Assembly: GCF_002514725.1 (NCBI RefSeq)
Contig: NZ_NTLB01000003.1
Span: 186,001-250,000, forward strand
Reading direction: 5' to 3'
DNA length: 64,000 bases
From: Mangrovitalea sediminis
GTDB lineage: Bacteria; Pseudomonadota; Gammaproteobacteria; Pseudomonadales; Oleiphilaceae
The position numbers and the translations under genes are program-made. This document shows positions 40,179-51,258 of this stretch, one piece after another. The notes below the pieces were generated by a model that saw only the letters and a list, made by a program, of their open reading frames with translations, did not search any database and was not told the origin of the DNA. Position 1 is the stretch's first letter; each line of letters begins with the position of its first letter.

Positions 40179-40780
40179 TACTGTTTTTCTCGCGGAGCGG
40201 CGGGCTGAGTATTCGGTTGGACTTTCTTTGGCTGGATGATCATCTGTACCCGGCCGGAGGTGGCGTCGTTTCCGCTGCTGTTACCTTGGGCGGTGACGAC
40301 ACGGGTATTCGTGTCGTAGTGGATAAGGTCACCCTTGAAAACGTTGCCGTCCTGCTCGACGACAGCGTCGGTCTTCAGGGTGATTAAATGCTTGTCCCGG
40401 GAGTAGGTGATGGTCTTGGCCTGAGCATCGGTCGCCGGTTGGTTGGGCGGCGTTGCCGGCTCATGATAATGCGCGGGAGCACCGAAGGACTCGATGCGGT
40501 CGACACCTTGTTTGTCCCGGTAGAGAACAACCTTGTCCCCGGTCAGTTTTGAACCTTCCTGGGTGACCACGACATCCCCAGTATAGGTGGCCGTACCCTG
40601 GCGATCATCGAGCCGGGCATGGTCGGCGGTCACGTGGATGGGTTGATTCGAGTTGAGGTTGAACGCCCATGCGGGTGCTGTGATCCAGGTGCCGGCCAGG
40701 AGCAGCGACGCCAGCGCCAGGTGCCGGAAAGCACAGGGTTCAGCGCTTGGTCTTGTCGGACGAGAGGTCATAATTGCCAT
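40178..40780 (-). CDS. lptA: LPS transport periplasmic protein LptA
   Basis: A 200-residue periplasmic protein that polymerises as the bridge carrying LPS between LptC and LptD. It has a signal peptide ([19 protein letters not shown], cleaved after AWA near residue 39), then the OstA-like beta-jellyroll ([31 protein letters not shown]). The N-terminal coding region overlaps lptC by 41 bases (32 if it starts at the next ATG, 40771). The C-terminus is Pro/Gln-rich. Confidence 0.94.
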   Translation of the reverse strand: MAIMTSRPTRPSAEPCAFRHLALASLLLAGTWITAPAWAFNLNSNQPIHVTADHARLDDRQGTATYTGDVVVTQEGSKLTGDKVVLYRDKQGVDRIESFGAPAHYHEPATPPNQPATDAQAKTITYSRDKHLITLKTDAVVEQDGNVFKGDLIHYDTNTRVVTAQGNSSGNDATSGRVQMIIQPKKVQPNTQPAAPREKQ

Positions 40781-41342
40781 CCACTTGACTATTCAACTCG
40801 AGAATTCGTTGGGCAACGAACGCCTTCATGCCAACGGCATGAGTTACGCCCTGGGCGTCGGTAATCGTCACTGGGGCGTCAGTGTGCACAATGCGGCTTT
40901 GGTTATCCAGTACAAGCCGGCTGGTGGTCAGGGTCGACGGCTGTTGTGCGTCGCCCTGGCGAGTCACGACGACGGAATCTTCCAGTGTCAGGCTGTCCTG
41001 AGAAATGTTGTAGATGCCTTTATCCGCGCGAATGTGCCAGGGCGCGCCGCCCTGTTTTTCGAACACTTCGGCGGTGGGCTGCTGGAGATATGCCTTGTGT
41101 TGGCTGTCATATTCTTCCGCGCGTTGACTGTGCATACGGGTGGATGGATCGCCGTCGGTATCGAAAGTGAAATAGAGGCCGTTCTCGACGAAGGCGTCGG
41201 GCTCTTGTGGGCCGCCGACGGGAGATTCGGCAACCGGTGTCGGTTCCTCGCTATGCCATACCAGGAACGCGAGAACCAACGCGGCGGCAAGTAGCGCCAT
41301 ATAGCGGACGATAGGGCGATCCCACCATTCGGCAATGGACAT
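40740..41342 (-). CDS. lptC: LPS export protein LptC
   Basis: A 200-residue inner-membrane-anchored periplasmic protein. One membrane segment (YMALLAAALVLAFLVWHS, about residues 14-31) is followed by a beta-jellyroll domain that receives LPS from LptBFG and passes it to LptA. It lies five bases after kdsC and overlaps lptA at its 3' end. The stretch TFDTDGDPSTRMHSQRAEEYD is typical of the family. Confidence 0.92.
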   Translation of the reverse strand: MSIAEWWDRPIVRYMALLAAALVLAFLVWHSEEPTPVAESPVGGPQEPDAFVENGLYFTFDTDGDPSTRMHSQRAEEYDSQHKAYLQQPTAEVFEKQGGAPWHIRADKGIYNISQDSLTLEDSVVVTRQGDAQQPSTLTTSRLVLDNQSRIVHTDAPVTITDAQGVTHAVGMKAFVAQRILELNSQVDGNYDLSSDKTKR

Positions 41343-41347
41343 GGGGG

Positions 41348-41893
41348 CTAGCCTTCGCCCAGATAATGGGCGTGGATGTCGGCCAGGTGGCCCCGGGCCT
41401 GAAGGATCAGGTCGCAGACTTCACGCACGGCACCTTCGCCGCCGGCCGCCTGGGTGCTCCAGTCCGCCTGCTCGCGGACAAACCAGTGACCGTTGGGAAC
41501 CGATATGCCGAGTCCGGCATGGCGTATCGCCGACAGGTCAGGCAGGTCATCGCCCATGTAAGCGACCGACGAAAGTTCAATGCCGAGTTCGCGCGTCAGC
41601 TCCCGGAGTGCGTCCAGTTTGTCTTCCCGCCCCTGGAGCAGGTGCTCAATGCCAAGGTCCCGTGCCCGTCGGGCCGTCAGTGGAGAGGTACGGCCTGTAA
41701 TGATCGCCACGGTGACGCCGGATTTCTGCAGCATCTTGATACCGTGGCCATCGAGGATGTTGAACGCCTTAAGTTCGTCGCCCTGAGCAGAAAAGTACAG
41801 TCGCCCATCGGTCAAAACGCCATCGACATCCAACGCTAGCAGTTGAATGCGACTGGCAAGGCTTATCAGTGATTCCGGCAGGGGTTCGGTCAC
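41348..41893 (-). CDS. kdsC: KDO-8-phosphate phosphatase
   Basis: A 181-residue C0-class HAD phosphatase that makes KDO from KDO 8-phosphate for the LPS inner core. HAD motif I is LLALDVDGVLTDGRLYFS with the two Asp residues, motif II is VAIITGRTSP and motif IV AYMGDDLPDL. It belongs to the kdsD-kdsC-lptC-lptA-lptB set, which places KDO synthesis beside LPS export. A 98-base gap separates it from kdsD. Confidence 0.95.
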   Translation of the reverse strand: MTEPLPESLISLASRIQLLALDVDGVLTDGRLYFSAQGDELKAFNILDGHGIKMLQKSGVTVAIITGRTSPLTARRARDLGIEHLLQGREDKLDALRELTRELGIELSSVAYMGDDLPDLSAIRHAGLGISVPNGHWFVREQADWSTQAAGGEGAVREVCDLILQARGHLADIHAHYLGEG

Positions 41894-41991
41894 TGGGTCT
41901 CTCCTGTATCCTGATCTTCCGGTCCGCGGTATCGGTTCTGGCGTGCAACCGTATACACAAGGCTCTGTCGTTATGTCGAATTCAACCGTCT

Positions 41992-42966
41992 TTAGATGAC
42001 GCCTGCGCGTAGCAGGTCGTGCATATTCAGCGCACCCACCAAGTGGCGCTCGCTATCGGTCACGATCAGTGCGTTGATTTTGCGTTCTTCCATGATGTTC
42101 AGCGCTTCAGCCGCAAGAATATCCTGACGGATTGATTTGCAGTTGCGGGTCATGACGTCGGCGATCGGTGTTGCATGGACATCGATATTGCGATCAAGGG
42201 TTCGCCGCAGGTCGCCATCGGTGAAAATGCCGACCAGGCGGCCATCGTCATCGATGATGGCGGTCATGCCCAGTCCTTTTCGGGACATTTCGAGCAGGGC
42301 CTCGCGCATCAGTGTGCCTTCGTGAACGGACGGGATGCGTTCGCCGGTATGCATGACATCCTCGACCTTCAGCAACAAGCGTCGACCCAGTGTGCCACCA
42401 GGGTGAGAGAAGGCAAAGTCTTCGGCACTGAAGCCACGAGCTTCCAATAATGCAACGGCCAATGCATCGCCCATCACCAGGGTGGCTGTGGTGCTGGATG
42501 TCGGCGCCAGTCCCAGGGGGCAGGCTTCCCGCGTGACACTGACGTCCAGATTGACCGCAGCTTCCTTTGCCAATGTTGAGGTGTCGCTGCCGGTCATGCT
42601 GATCAAGGGGGCGCCCATGCGCTTGATCAGCGGCAGGATGGTGATCAGTTCGGCGGTATTGCCGGAATTCGAAATGGCGATCACCACATCCTGGCCGGTA
42701 ATCATGCCGAGGTCGCCGTGGCTGGCCTCTCCGGGATGCACAAAAAAGGCGGGGGTGCCGGTGCTGGCAAGGGTCGCTGCTATCTTGGTGCCAACGTGGC
42801 CGGATTTGCCCATGCCGGTGACGACAACGCGCCCCTGGCACGCCATGATGATTTCGCAGGCTTTTATGAAGCCTGTATCGATGTGCTCTCGCAGCGCGTG
42901 AATGGCATCGCGCTCGATATCGATGGTGCGCAGAGCTGACTGGATAAAAGCGTTGTCCTGTACCAT
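41992..42966 (-). CDS. kdsD: Arabinose-5-phosphate isomerase
   Basis: A 324-residue enzyme converting ribulose 5-phosphate to arabinose 5-phosphate, the first committed step toward KDO. The SIS domain (GKSGHVGTKIAATLASTGTPAFFVHPGEASHGDLG) occupies residues 40-180, followed by a pair of CBS domains (VEDVMHTGERIPSVHEGT and ADVMTRNCKSIRQDILAAEAL). It is upstream of kdsC. Confidence 0.95.
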   Translation of the reverse strand: MVQDNAFIQSALRTIDIERDAIHALREHIDTGFIKACEIIMACQGRVVVTGMGKSGHVGTKIAATLASTGTPAFFVHPGEASHGDLGMITGQDVVIAISNSGNTAELITILPLIKRMGAPLISMTGSDTSTLAKEAAVNLDVSVTREACPLGLAPTSSTTATLVMGDALAVALLEARGFSAEDFAFSHPGGTLGRRLLLKVEDVMHTGERIPSVHEGTLMREALLEMSRKGLGMTAIIDDDGRLVGIFTDGDLRRTLDRNIDVHATPIADVMTRNCKSIRQDILAAEALNIMEERKINALIVTDSERHLVGALNMHDLLRAGVI

Positions 42967-43030
42967 GGCGTTACTGATCGATTAGCTCCGTGTGCAGTAT
43001 TCGATGGCGGGTCCGGCCGTTCAGCAGGCA

Positions 43031-43999
43031 TCAACCGCTTGCTCGGGCTGCCTGATAAAGGAGCAGGCTGTACCCCAGATAAACGGCGAGCAGTATACCA
43101 CCTTCAAGGCGGGCCAGTTTTCCCTTTTTGGGCATCAGGTAGGCAAAGCCGGCAAGGAGGAATGTGAGCAATGCCATGGTGCCGTAGTCGCGTAACCTGA
43201 CACTTTCGCTGATGGGGGTGGGGGCGATCAGTGCGGGCATGGCGGCGACGACCAATAGGTTGAAAAGGTTCGAGCCGATGATGTTGCCCAGCGCGACATC
43301 ATGATGGCCTTTGATTGCGCTGGCCAGCGATGCTGCCATTTCCGGCAGGCTGGTGCCGACGGCGACAACGCTGAGGCCGATGATCAGGGGGTCCACATGC
43401 AGGTAATTGGCCAGTCCGACCGCTCCCCAGACCAGTAGGCGGGAGCCTGCGATCAGGATAGTGAGCCCGATTAACGTCCATGTCATTGCGCGTGCTGAGG
43501 AGTAGATCGGGGCTTCGTTCACTTCCTCGGTCAACTCGGGCGGTGCGCCGCCGGCTTTTCGACTGAGCAGCCACAGCGCAACGGCCATCATGGCGAGCAG
43601 GATGATGCCATCCAGCCGACCTAGAGAGCCGTCCGTGAAGAGTGGGTAGGCCAGTACCGTTGAGGCCAGCAGTATCGGTAATTCCCGAAGGAGGACGATT
43701 CTTTTCAGGGGGAGAGGGGCGACCAACGCCGTCACGCCCAGTACGAGGCCGATGTTGGCAATGTTCGACCCCAGCGCGTTGCCGATCGCCATATCGGGTT
43801 CGCCTGATAGCGACGCCGTTGCGGATACCAGGATCTCCGGTGCGGAGGTGCCAAAAGCAATGATCGTCAGGCCAATGATCAGTGGTGAGATGTTATGGTT
43901 TCTGGCGTAGGCTACCGCACCGTCAACAAAACGGTCTGCACCCCAGGTGAGCAGGGCCAGGCCCAGGAGTATGGCTAAAAACAGGGTGAGCAGCGTCAT
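43031..43999 (-). CDS. yrbG: Calcium/sodium antiporter (YrbG/CaxA-like)
   Basis: A 322-residue inner-membrane exchanger with two inverted repeats, each with an alpha-repeat motif: FGTSAPEILVSATASLSGEPDMAIGNALGSNIAN-like in the first (residues about 49-82) and VGTSLPEMAASLASAIKGHHDVALGNIIGSNLFN-like in the second. About ten membrane segments. E. coli yrbG lies at the same position between mlaF and kdsD, and is divergent from mlaF. It probably exchanges Na or H for Ca. Confidence 0.93.
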   Translation of the reverse strand: MTLLTLFLAILLGLALLTWGADRFVDGAVAYARNHNISPLIIGLTIIAFGTSAPEILVSATASLSGEPDMAIGNALGSNIANIGLVLGVTALVAPLPLKRIVLLRELPILLASTVLAYPLFTDGSLGRLDGIILLAMMAVALWLLSRKAGGAPPELTEEVNEAPIYSSARAMTWTLIGLTILIAGSRLLVWGAVGLANYLHVDPLIIGLSVVAVGTSLPEMAASLASAIKGHHDVALGNIIGSNLFNLLVVAAMPALIAPTPISESVRLRDYGTMALLTFLLAGFAYLMPKKGKLARLEGGILLAVYLGYSLLLYQAARASG

Positions 44000-44384
44000 G
44001 ATCGTTTCCGTGTTTGGCGCGCCGGCGCATTGTGCGGGGTAGGCGGATGCTATTCAACCCTGTATGATCCGATCCACCTTTCTTGGCGAATCTAGGTGTT
44101 GGGCATACTGGGCTTCTCGAAAAAGGTCTGGAGTGTTCGTTGATTGTCCAGCGATGTCGTGGTTGGGGTCTTTGTCATATATCGGACTGAGATAATTTGG
44201 TTTGATGTTTGTGTCTGTGCCTAAGTTGGCTTAATGTTGCCCCGTTTTTGCGAGCCCCTGGCGTCTCCGATACCCAGTTTCCTGTGTTGCCATTGCCATT
44301 GTCGGATAGATTCAAGCATTTCGATGGACGGGTGGGTTATCGCCTATACCCGAGAGCTGTGTTGCAGCGGAGCCTGATTGATTC
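44000..44384. other. yrbG/mlaF divergent intergenic region (385 bases)
   Basis: No supportable gene. Base composition is more AT-rich and T-rich than the flanks around 44140-44240. It holds divergent promoters for yrbG and for the mla operon; TTGTCA near 44175 with a TAATTT 15 bases later is a weak candidate for mlaF. I see no tRNA or clear hairpin. Confidence 0.55.
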
Positions 44385-45191
44385 ATGAATCCGGATACGT
44401 ACGTTGAAATACGCGACTTGACCTTTTACCGGGGCAGCCGCTGCATTTTCAATGATGTCAGCCTAAATGTTCCGCGTGGTAAGATTACGGCGATCATGGG
44501 CCCCAGCGGTACCGGCAAAACCACACTGCTCAAGCTGATCGGTGGCCAGTTGAAGCCTGACCGCGGGTCGATTCTTGTGGATGGCCAGCCGATAGCGGAA
44601 CTTGATCGAGCAGCGTTGTACAAGCTGCGCGAACAGATGGGTATGTTGTTCCAGAGTGGCGCATTGTTTTCAGACCTGACAGTCTTCGAGAACGTTGCCT
44701 TTCCCCTGCGTGTGCATACCCGCCTCCCCGAAGATATGATCCGCGACATCGTCCTGATGAAGCTTCATGCGGTGGGGCTGCGCGGAGCCCGGGACCTGAT
44801 GCCTTCCGAGCTGTCTGGCGGAATGACCCGGCGTGTGGCACTGGCTCGCAGCATTGCGCTTGACCCGGACCTGGTCATGTACGATGAGCCCTTTACGGGG
44901 CAGGACCCGATTGCCATGGGTGTGCTGGTGCAATTGATCCGGTTGCTGAATGACGCACTTGGCCTTACGAGTATCATGGTGTCCCACGATGTGCCGGAAT
45001 CGCTGAGCATCTGCGATCACGTCTGCATTATCGCCGACGGGCGGATTATCGGAGAGGGAACGCCTCAATCGCTCAAGCAGCATCCGTCGCCCCTGGTGAG
45101 ACAGTTCCTCAATGGTCTGCCCGATGGGCCGGTGCCTTTCCATTACCCGGCGACAGACTATCGTTCGGATTTGCTGGAGGCGGATCTTTGA
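44385..45191 (+). CDS. mlaF: Phospholipid ABC transporter ATPase MlaF
   Basis: The 268-residue ATPase of the MlaFEDB inner-membrane complex, which maintains lipid asymmetry of the outer membrane. Walker [17 protein letters not shown] near residue 39, signature [14 protein letters not shown], Walker [14 protein letters not shown]. The conserved C-terminal extension ([17 protein letters not shown]) contacts its partner subunits. It is first in mlaFEDCB, and its stop overlaps the mlaE start by one base. Confidence 0.96.
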   Translation: MNPDTYVEIRDLTFYRGSRCIFNDVSLNVPRGKITAIMGPSGTGKTTLLKLIGGQLKPDRGSILVDGQPIAELDRAALYKLREQMGMLFQSGALFSDLTVFENVAFPLRVHTRLPEDMIRDIVLMKLHAVGLRGARDLMPSELSGGMTRRVALARSIALDPDLVMYDEPFTGQDPIAMGVLVQLIRLLNDALGLTSIMVSHDVPESLSICDHVCIIADGRIIGEGTPQSLKQHPSPLVRQFLNGLPDGPVPFHYPATDYRSDLLEADL

Positions 45192-45973
45192 TGTTGGATT
45201 CAGTGGCCAATCTCGGCAGACGTGCCATGAATTTCATGTCATCGGTCGGACGCTCGGGCCTGTTTTTATCCAATTCCCTGGTTGGCGTACCGCAGCTGCG
45301 TACCGGTTTTCCGCTGCTGATGAAGCAGCTCTATTCGATCGGCGTGCTGTCGCTGGCGATTATTGTCGTATCTGGCCTGTTCATCGGAATGGTGCTGGGG
45401 CTTCAAGGCTACAACATCCTTATCGATTACGGCTCACAGCAGTCGATTGGCGTTATGGTGGCGCTGACACTGGTTCGGGAGTTGGGGCCGGTGGTGACGG
45501 CATTGCTGTTTGCCGGTCGAGCAGGCTCGGCATTGACGGCCGAAATCGGCTTGATGAAGGCAACCGAACAGCTTTCCAGTATGGAAATGATGGGCGTGGA
45601 CCCCCTCCGACGGGTGATTGCACCGCGACTGTGGGCCGGCTTTATCAGTATGCCGATCCTGTCCATGATTTTCTGTGCCGTCGGTATCTGGGGCGGCATG
45701 CTGGTGGCCGTCAAATGGCTGGGTGTCTACGACGGCTCTTATTGGACGAATATGCAGGCGGCGGTGGTGTTCAGTGACGACATCGTCAACGGCATTATCA
45801 AGAGTGTGGTGTTCGGTTTCGTGTGTACCTGGATTGCGGTCTACCAGGGCTATGACTGTGTTCCCACCTCGGAAGGGATCAGCGCGGCGACGACGAAGAC
45901 GGTGGTCTTCTCCTCGCTGGCGGTGCTGGGCCTTGACTTTATCCTCACGGCGGTGATGTTCGGAGGCTTTTGA
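45191..45973 (+). CDS. mlaE: Phospholipid ABC transporter permease MlaE
   Basis: A 260-residue MlaE-family permease with five or six membrane segments and an N-terminal amphipathic helix ([19 protein letters not shown]). The conserved cytoplasmic loop [30 protein letters not shown] is present. It starts at 45191 as TGATG with the mlaF stop, and ends the same way with mlaD. Confidence 0.95.
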   Translation: MLDSVANLGRRAMNFMSSVGRSGLFLSNSLVGVPQLRTGFPLLMKQLYSIGVLSLAIIVVSGLFIGMVLGLQGYNILIDYGSQQSIGVMVALTLVRELGPVVTALLFAGRAGSALTAEIGLMKATEQLSSMEMMGVDPLRRVIAPRLWAGFISMPILSMIFCAVGIWGGMLVAVKWLGVYDGSYWTNMQAAVVFSDDIVNGIIKSVVFGFVCTWIAVYQGYDCVPTSEGISAATTKTVVFSSLAVLGLDFILTAVMFGGF

Positions 45974-46425
45974 TGCGACAAAGAACCGTGGAAATCCTGG
46001 TAGGCCTGTTCATGATCGTAGGTATGGCGTCTCTGGCGTTTCTGGCGATCCAGGTGAGTGGGTTGTCGATACAGGCGCCTGAGCAGACTTACAAGCTATA
46101 TGCGGATTTCAACGATATCGGTGGTCTGCAGGTTCGCGGTAAAGTATCGCTTGCCGGGGTGACGATCGGCCGGATCGGCGCGATCACACTGGATCGCAAG
46201 ACCTATCAGGCCAAGGTCGAGATGGATATCTACCGCTCGGTGGATAATATCCCGACAGACAGTATTGCGGTTATCCGCACGGCGGGTCTGCTGGGGGAAA
46301 AGTATGTTGATATCTCGGTCGGGGCCGATACCAAAAACATGAAGGCAGGCGATTACTTCTACAGTACTCAGTCTGCTTTGAACCTGGAAAAACTCATTGG
46401 CAGTTTTGCCGCCGGGAACAAATAG
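45973..46425 (+). CDS. mlaD: Phospholipid-binding MCE protein MlaD
   Basis: A 150-residue protein with one N-terminal membrane anchor (EILVGLFMIVGMASLAFLAIQVSG) and a single MCE domain that forms the hexameric periplasmic ring over MlaFE (YADFNDIGGLQVRGKVSLAGVTIG). The C-terminal hydrophobic helix that lines the pore is LNLEKLIGSF. It overlaps the mlaE stop by one base. Confidence 0.95.
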   Translation: MRQRTVEILVGLFMIVGMASLAFLAIQVSGLSIQAPEQTYKLYADFNDIGGLQVRGKVSLAGVTIGRIGAITLDRKTYQAKVEMDIYRSVDNIPTDSIAVIRTAGLLGEKYVDISVGADTKNMKAGDYFYSTQSALNLEKLIGSFAAGNK

Positions 46426-46468
46426 GCGTTTTTGCGCTCAAATGCGGCGGCCAAATAGGAGTAAAACC

Positions 46469-47146
46469 GTGGAGAAATCCAAAATCAGCTTACCGGTTCT
46501 GGTGATGGCGCTGATGGCAATGCTGCTTGTCCCGCTGACGAGTTATGCGGGCTCCAATGATGAGTTGCGTCAATACGTGGTCGATAACACCCATCTTTTG
46601 ATGAGTAAGTTGGAGACCAATAAGACTGTCTACCATACCGATCCGGATAAGTTCTATCAGGTCATGGAGGAGTCACTTGGCAACTTTGTCGATTTTAGAC
46701 GTATTGCCGCACGTGTGATGGGGCGTTATGCCCGTCAGGCGACGCCGGAACAGCGCCATGCATTTCTTGAAAAGTTCAAGCACAGCCTCTTTGATAGTTA
46801 CGCCAAGGCGCTGGTCGATGCCAAGGATTACCAGATCAACGTGAAGGACGTGATCCCCAATCCGCGTGATGATAGTCGGGCACAGGTTAATCTTGAAGTG
46901 GTCTCCGGTTCTGGCAATCGTTATCCGATAACCTATTCCATGTACCGTAACGATCAGGGTAAATGGGTGCTGGAGAATATCATCGTTGAAGGTGTCAATA
47001 TTGGCCTGGCGTTCCGCGACCGTTTTGAACAGGACATGGAAAAGCAGCGCGGAAACGTGCAGGCTGTCATCGACAACTGGTCGGGTGCCGTCAAGCAGCT
47101 TGATGAGAAGCACCCGGGTCAGGGTTCGGCGACCGGGCAGTCCTGA
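46469..47146 (+). CDS. mlaC: Periplasmic phospholipid-binding protein MlaC
   Basis: The 225-residue soluble carrier that shuttles phospholipid between the outer-membrane MlaA complex and MlaFEDB. It has a signal peptide (ISLPVLVMALMAMLLVPLTSYAG), then the Tol-associated ABC2-type domain (VDFRRIAARVMGRYARQATPEQRHAFLEKF). The start is a GTG at 46469 with a perfect TAGGAG seven bases upstream; the frame continues into mlaD but has no such support. Confidence 0.94.
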   Translation: MEKSKISLPVLVMALMAMLLVPLTSYAGSNDELRQYVVDNTHLLMSKLETNKTVYHTDPDKFYQVMEESLGNFVDFRRIAARVMGRYARQATPEQRHAFLEKFKHSLFDSYAKALVDAKDYQINVKDVIPNPRDDSRAQVNLEVVSGSGNRYPITYSMYRNDQGKWVLENIIVEGVNIGLAFRDRFEQDMEKQRGNVQAVIDNWSGAVKQLDEKHPGQGSATGQS

Positions 47147-47151
47147 GAATC

Positions 47152-47490
47152 ATGAATCACGATACGACCGAAACCTTCAAGCTTGAGCGTCTGGATGATG
47201 GCAGTCTGATGCTTAGCGGTGTCCTTGATCACAGCAATGTGACGAGTGCGCGAGAGTTGGGCGAGAGTCTCCTCGCGCAGGCGGGTCCTGGTTGTACGAT
47301 CAGTTTGTCAGGTTTGAATAGCGCACACAGTGCAGTGCTCTCCTTGTTGCTGTGCTGGTTGCGCTATGCCGCCAAGCGCCAGCAGTCGCTGGTGTTCGCC
47401 GATATGCCCGAGCAGCTCTACGATATGGCGCGTGTCAGCGGCCTGGATGACCTCTTGCCGTTGTCGCGTCAGGAGTCTCGCCCGGACTGA
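47152..47490 (+). CDS. mlaB: STAS-domain protein MlaB
   Basis: The 112-residue cytoplasmic STAS-domain subunit that stabilises MlaF in the complex. The pattern LERLDDGSLMLSGVLDHSNV, then SLSGLNSAHSAVLSLLLCWLRYA, is typical of MlaB, with the Ser that occupies the phosphorylation position. It begins five bases after mlaC and ends the mla cluster. Confidence 0.9.
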   Translation: MNHDTTETFKLERLDDGSLMLSGVLDHSNVTSARELGESLLAQAGPGCTISLSGLNSAHSAVLSLLLCWLRYAAKRQQSLVFADMPEQLYDMARVSGLDDLLPLSRQESRPD

Positions 47491-47559
47491 TAGATCTGCG
47501 GCGCCGGTGATTCTCTGGGGGATCCCTGGCGTCGTTTTTGTCGTTCCTTCTTCCCCCTG

Positions 47560-47588
47560 TTCAGCCGATCTGTGTAATTCGGTACAAT
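47560..47588 (+). promoter_or_regulatory. Candidate sigma70 promoter upstream of ibaG-murA
   Basis: TTCAGC (47560-47565), 17-base spacer, TACAAT (47583-47588). Good spacing and -10, poor -35. It would start transcription about 25 bases before the ibaG ATG, allowing murA expression independent of mla. Confidence 0.35.
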
Positions 47589-47620
47589 TCCCCTCTTTAT
47601 CACCGATGCCGGGGCTTTTC

Positions 47621-47866
47621 ATGCAGCAGCAAGACATCGAACAGCGTGTACGCGAACAATTGCCGGATTGCGAAATTCAGGTACAGAGTGACGGTAATCA
47701 TTACTTGGTCGTCGCCATAGGTGATTGTTTCGACGGCCTCTCGCCGGTCAAACGTCAGCAACTGGTTTATGGCGCGCTGAAAGATCCGCTGGCGGACGGC
47801 ACTATCCATGCCTTGACGATCAAGGCTTATACACCGGCGCAGTGGGCGCAGCGTCAAAACAGTTGA
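47621..47866 (+). CDS. ibaG: BolA-family protein IbaG
   Basis: An 81-residue BolA/IbaG protein (YrbA) involved in iron-sulfur and acid-response physiology with monothiol glutaredoxins. The body DIEQRVREQLPDCEIQVQSDGNHYLVVAIGD and SPVKRQQLVYGALKDPLADGTIHALTIKAYTP is family-typical. The start at 47621 gives the normal length; the upstream in-frame ATG at 47606 is possible. It lies between mlaB and murA, as in most gammaproteobacteria. Confidence 0.93.
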   Translation: MQQQDIEQRVREQLPDCEIQVQSDGNHYLVVAIGDCFDGLSPVKRQQLVYGALKDPLADGTIHALTIKAYTPAQWAQRQNS

Positions 47867-49195
<1,329 letters not shown>

Positions 49196-49213
49196 CGGGG
49201 ACTGTTGAATGCT

Positions 49214-49876
49214 ATGCCGGACAGGAACATGACACAGACTGTAACCATTGCGCTCTCCAAGGGGCGAATTCTGGACGAAACCCTGCCATTGTTGGCAGAG
49301 GCCGGTGTCGAGCCGGTTGACGACATTGCGCGTTCGCGGAAGCTGGTGTTTCCGACAACCCGTCCCGATGTGCGTTTGCTGGTTATCCGTGCCACGGATG
49401 TACCGACCTATGTGCAGTATGGCGGAGCCGATCTGGGCGTTACCGGCAAGGATGTTTTGATGGAGCATGGCGCCGAAGGTCTGTATGAGCCTTTGGACCT
49501 GAAAATCGCATGCTGCCGTTTGATGACCGCCGGTCGCAAGGACGAGCAAACGCCGGAAGGGCGTGTCCGTGTCGCGACCAAGTTCGTCAATCTGGCGCGC
49601 CAGTATTATGCGCGGCAGGGGCGGCAGGTGGATGTCATCAAACTGTACGGTGCGATGGAGCTGGCGCCCATTCTCGGGCTTGCGGACGAAATCGTCGACA
49701 TCGTCGATACCGGTAATACATTAAGAGCCAATGGACTCGAGCCGAGAGAGTTGATTTGCCATATCAGCTCCCGGCTTGTGGTCAACCGTACGGCCATGAA
49801 AACCAAGCATCGGGTATTGCAACCGATTATCGATGACCTGGGCGCGGCGGTTGCCCGTCGGCAGGTCCCGGCCTGA
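49214..49876 (+). CDS. hisG: ATP phosphoribosyltransferase (short form)
   Basis: A 220-residue HisG of the short class, which lacks the C-terminal ACT domain and needs HisZ as its regulatory subunit (not in this window). It catalyses the first step of histidine synthesis. Motifs: [25 protein letters not shown]-like segments at the N-terminus, and [19 protein letters not shown] for PRPP binding. Starts at 49214 and 49229 are both possible; neither has an ideal ribosome-binding site. It lies 18 bases after murA and 43 bases before hisD. Confidence 0.93.
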   Translation: MPDRNMTQTVTIALSKGRILDETLPLLAEAGVEPVDDIARSRKLVFPTTRPDVRLLVIRATDVPTYVQYGGADLGVTGKDVLMEHGAEGLYEPLDLKIACCRLMTAGRKDEQTPEGRVRVATKFVNLARQYYARQGRQVDVIKLYGAMELAPILGLADEIVDIVDTGNTLRANGLEPRELICHISSRLVVNRTAMKTKHRVLQPIIDDLGAAVARRQVPA

Positions 49877-49919
49877 TTGATATCCTGGACGCCCGGCGTC
49901 CGTCGAATTCGAGGGTGTT

Positions 49920-51227
49920 ATGAGCGCAGTATCCATTCGTCGTCTGAACAGTCGGCAGGCTGATTTTGACAACGCCCTGGCTCAGTTGCTGGCCTGGGAC
50001 GACAGTGTTGATGCCAGCGTGGGCGAAACGGTGCGTCATATCCTCCGCGATATCCGGGAGCGGGGCGATGAAGCGCTGCTGGCCTATACGGAGCGTTTCG
50101 ACGGCGTGCAGGCTGGTAGCGTTGAAGAGTTGGAGATCTCTCAGGAACGGATGCAGGCCGCGCTGGCGAAAATTCCAGCGGAACAGCGAACGGCACTTCA
50201 GACAGCTGCCGATAGGGTTCGCGATTACCATGAGCGTCAGGCGCAGGCGTCCTGGCGGTATGAAGATGACGACGGTACGGTATTGGGGCAGCAGGTCCTG
50301 CCACTGGATCGTGCCGGGCTGTATGTGCCGGGTGGCAAGGCGGCTTATCCGTCATCGGTATTGATGAATGCCATACCGGCCAAGGTTGCCGGTGTCGCTG
50401 AAGTCATTATGGTGGTGCCGACGCCCAAGGGCGAGGTCAATGACCTGGTGCTGGCTGCTGCAGCGGTTAGCGGCGTGGATAGGGTCTTCACCGTGGGCGG
50501 TGCGCAGGCTGTCGGTGCCCTGGCATACGGAACGGCGACGATTCCTGCCGTCGATAAGATCGTTGGACCCGGTAACATTTTTGTGGCCACAGCGAAGCGC
50601 GAGGTCTTTGGTACTGTCGGTATTGATATGATTGCCGGCCCGTCGGAGATTCTGGTGATCTGTGATGGCCAGACCGATCCGGATTGGGTTGCCATGGATC
50701 TCTTCTCCCAGGCTGAACACGATGAACAGGCGCAATCCATACTGGTGTGCCCTGACGAGACCTATCTCGACCGGGTGGAAGCCAGCATACGGCGCCTGTT
50801 GCCCGATATGGAGCGTTCGGAGATTATTGCGCGCTCACTCTCCGATCGCGGGGCCCTTATTCTCGTCGAGGATCTTGAGGACGCTGCTCGCGTCAGCAAC
50901 CGGGTGGCGCCGGAACATTTGGAGTTGTCCGTTGCAGATCCGGAAGCGCTGTTGCCGTTGATTCGTCATGCCGGCGCCATTTTTATGGGGCGTTATACCG
51001 CTGAGGCGCTGGGAGATTATTGTGCCGGCCCCAATCATGTGTTGCCGACATCGGGTACGGCACGGTTTTCATCGCCGCTGGGTGTCTACGATTTCCAGAA
51101 ACGCTCGTCATTGATCGGCTTTTCTGCCAAGGGGGCTGATCGCATGGGGCGCGTCGCGTCTGTGCTGGCCCGCGGTGAGGGTCTGACGGCGCACGCCCGT
51201 TCTGCCGAGTATCGCATCAAAGAGTGA
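49920..51227 (+). CDS. hisD: Histidinol dehydrogenase
   Basis: The 435-residue Zn-dependent enzyme for the last two oxidation steps to histidine. Characteristic segments: [65 protein letters not shown] and [14 protein letters not shown] with the catalytic His. hisC, which usually follows hisD in pseudomonads, is not found here; a NIF3-family gene follows 31 bases later. Confidence 0.95.
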   Translation: MSAVSIRRLNSRQADFDNALAQLLAWDDSVDASVGETVRHILRDIRERGDEALLAYTERFDGVQAGSVEELEISQERMQAALAKIPAEQRTALQTAADRVRDYHERQAQASWRYEDDDGTVLGQQVLPLDRAGLYVPGGKAAYPSSVLMNAIPAKVAGVAEVIMVVPTPKGEVNDLVLAAAAVSGVDRVFTVGGAQAVGALAYGTATIPAVDKIVGPGNIFVATAKREVFGTVGIDMIAGPSEILVICDGQTDPDWVAMDLFSQAEHDEQAQSILVCPDETYLDRVEASIRRLLPDMERSEIIARSLSDRGALILVEDLEDAARVSNRVAPEHLELSVADPEALLPLIRHAGAIFMGRYTAEALGDYCAGPNHVLPTSGTARFSSPLGVYDFQKRSSLIGFSAKGADRMGRVASVLARGEGLTAHARSAEYRIKE

Positions 51228-51258
51228 GGCACCTGGCTCTTCGCTCAGGAGAATCTCC

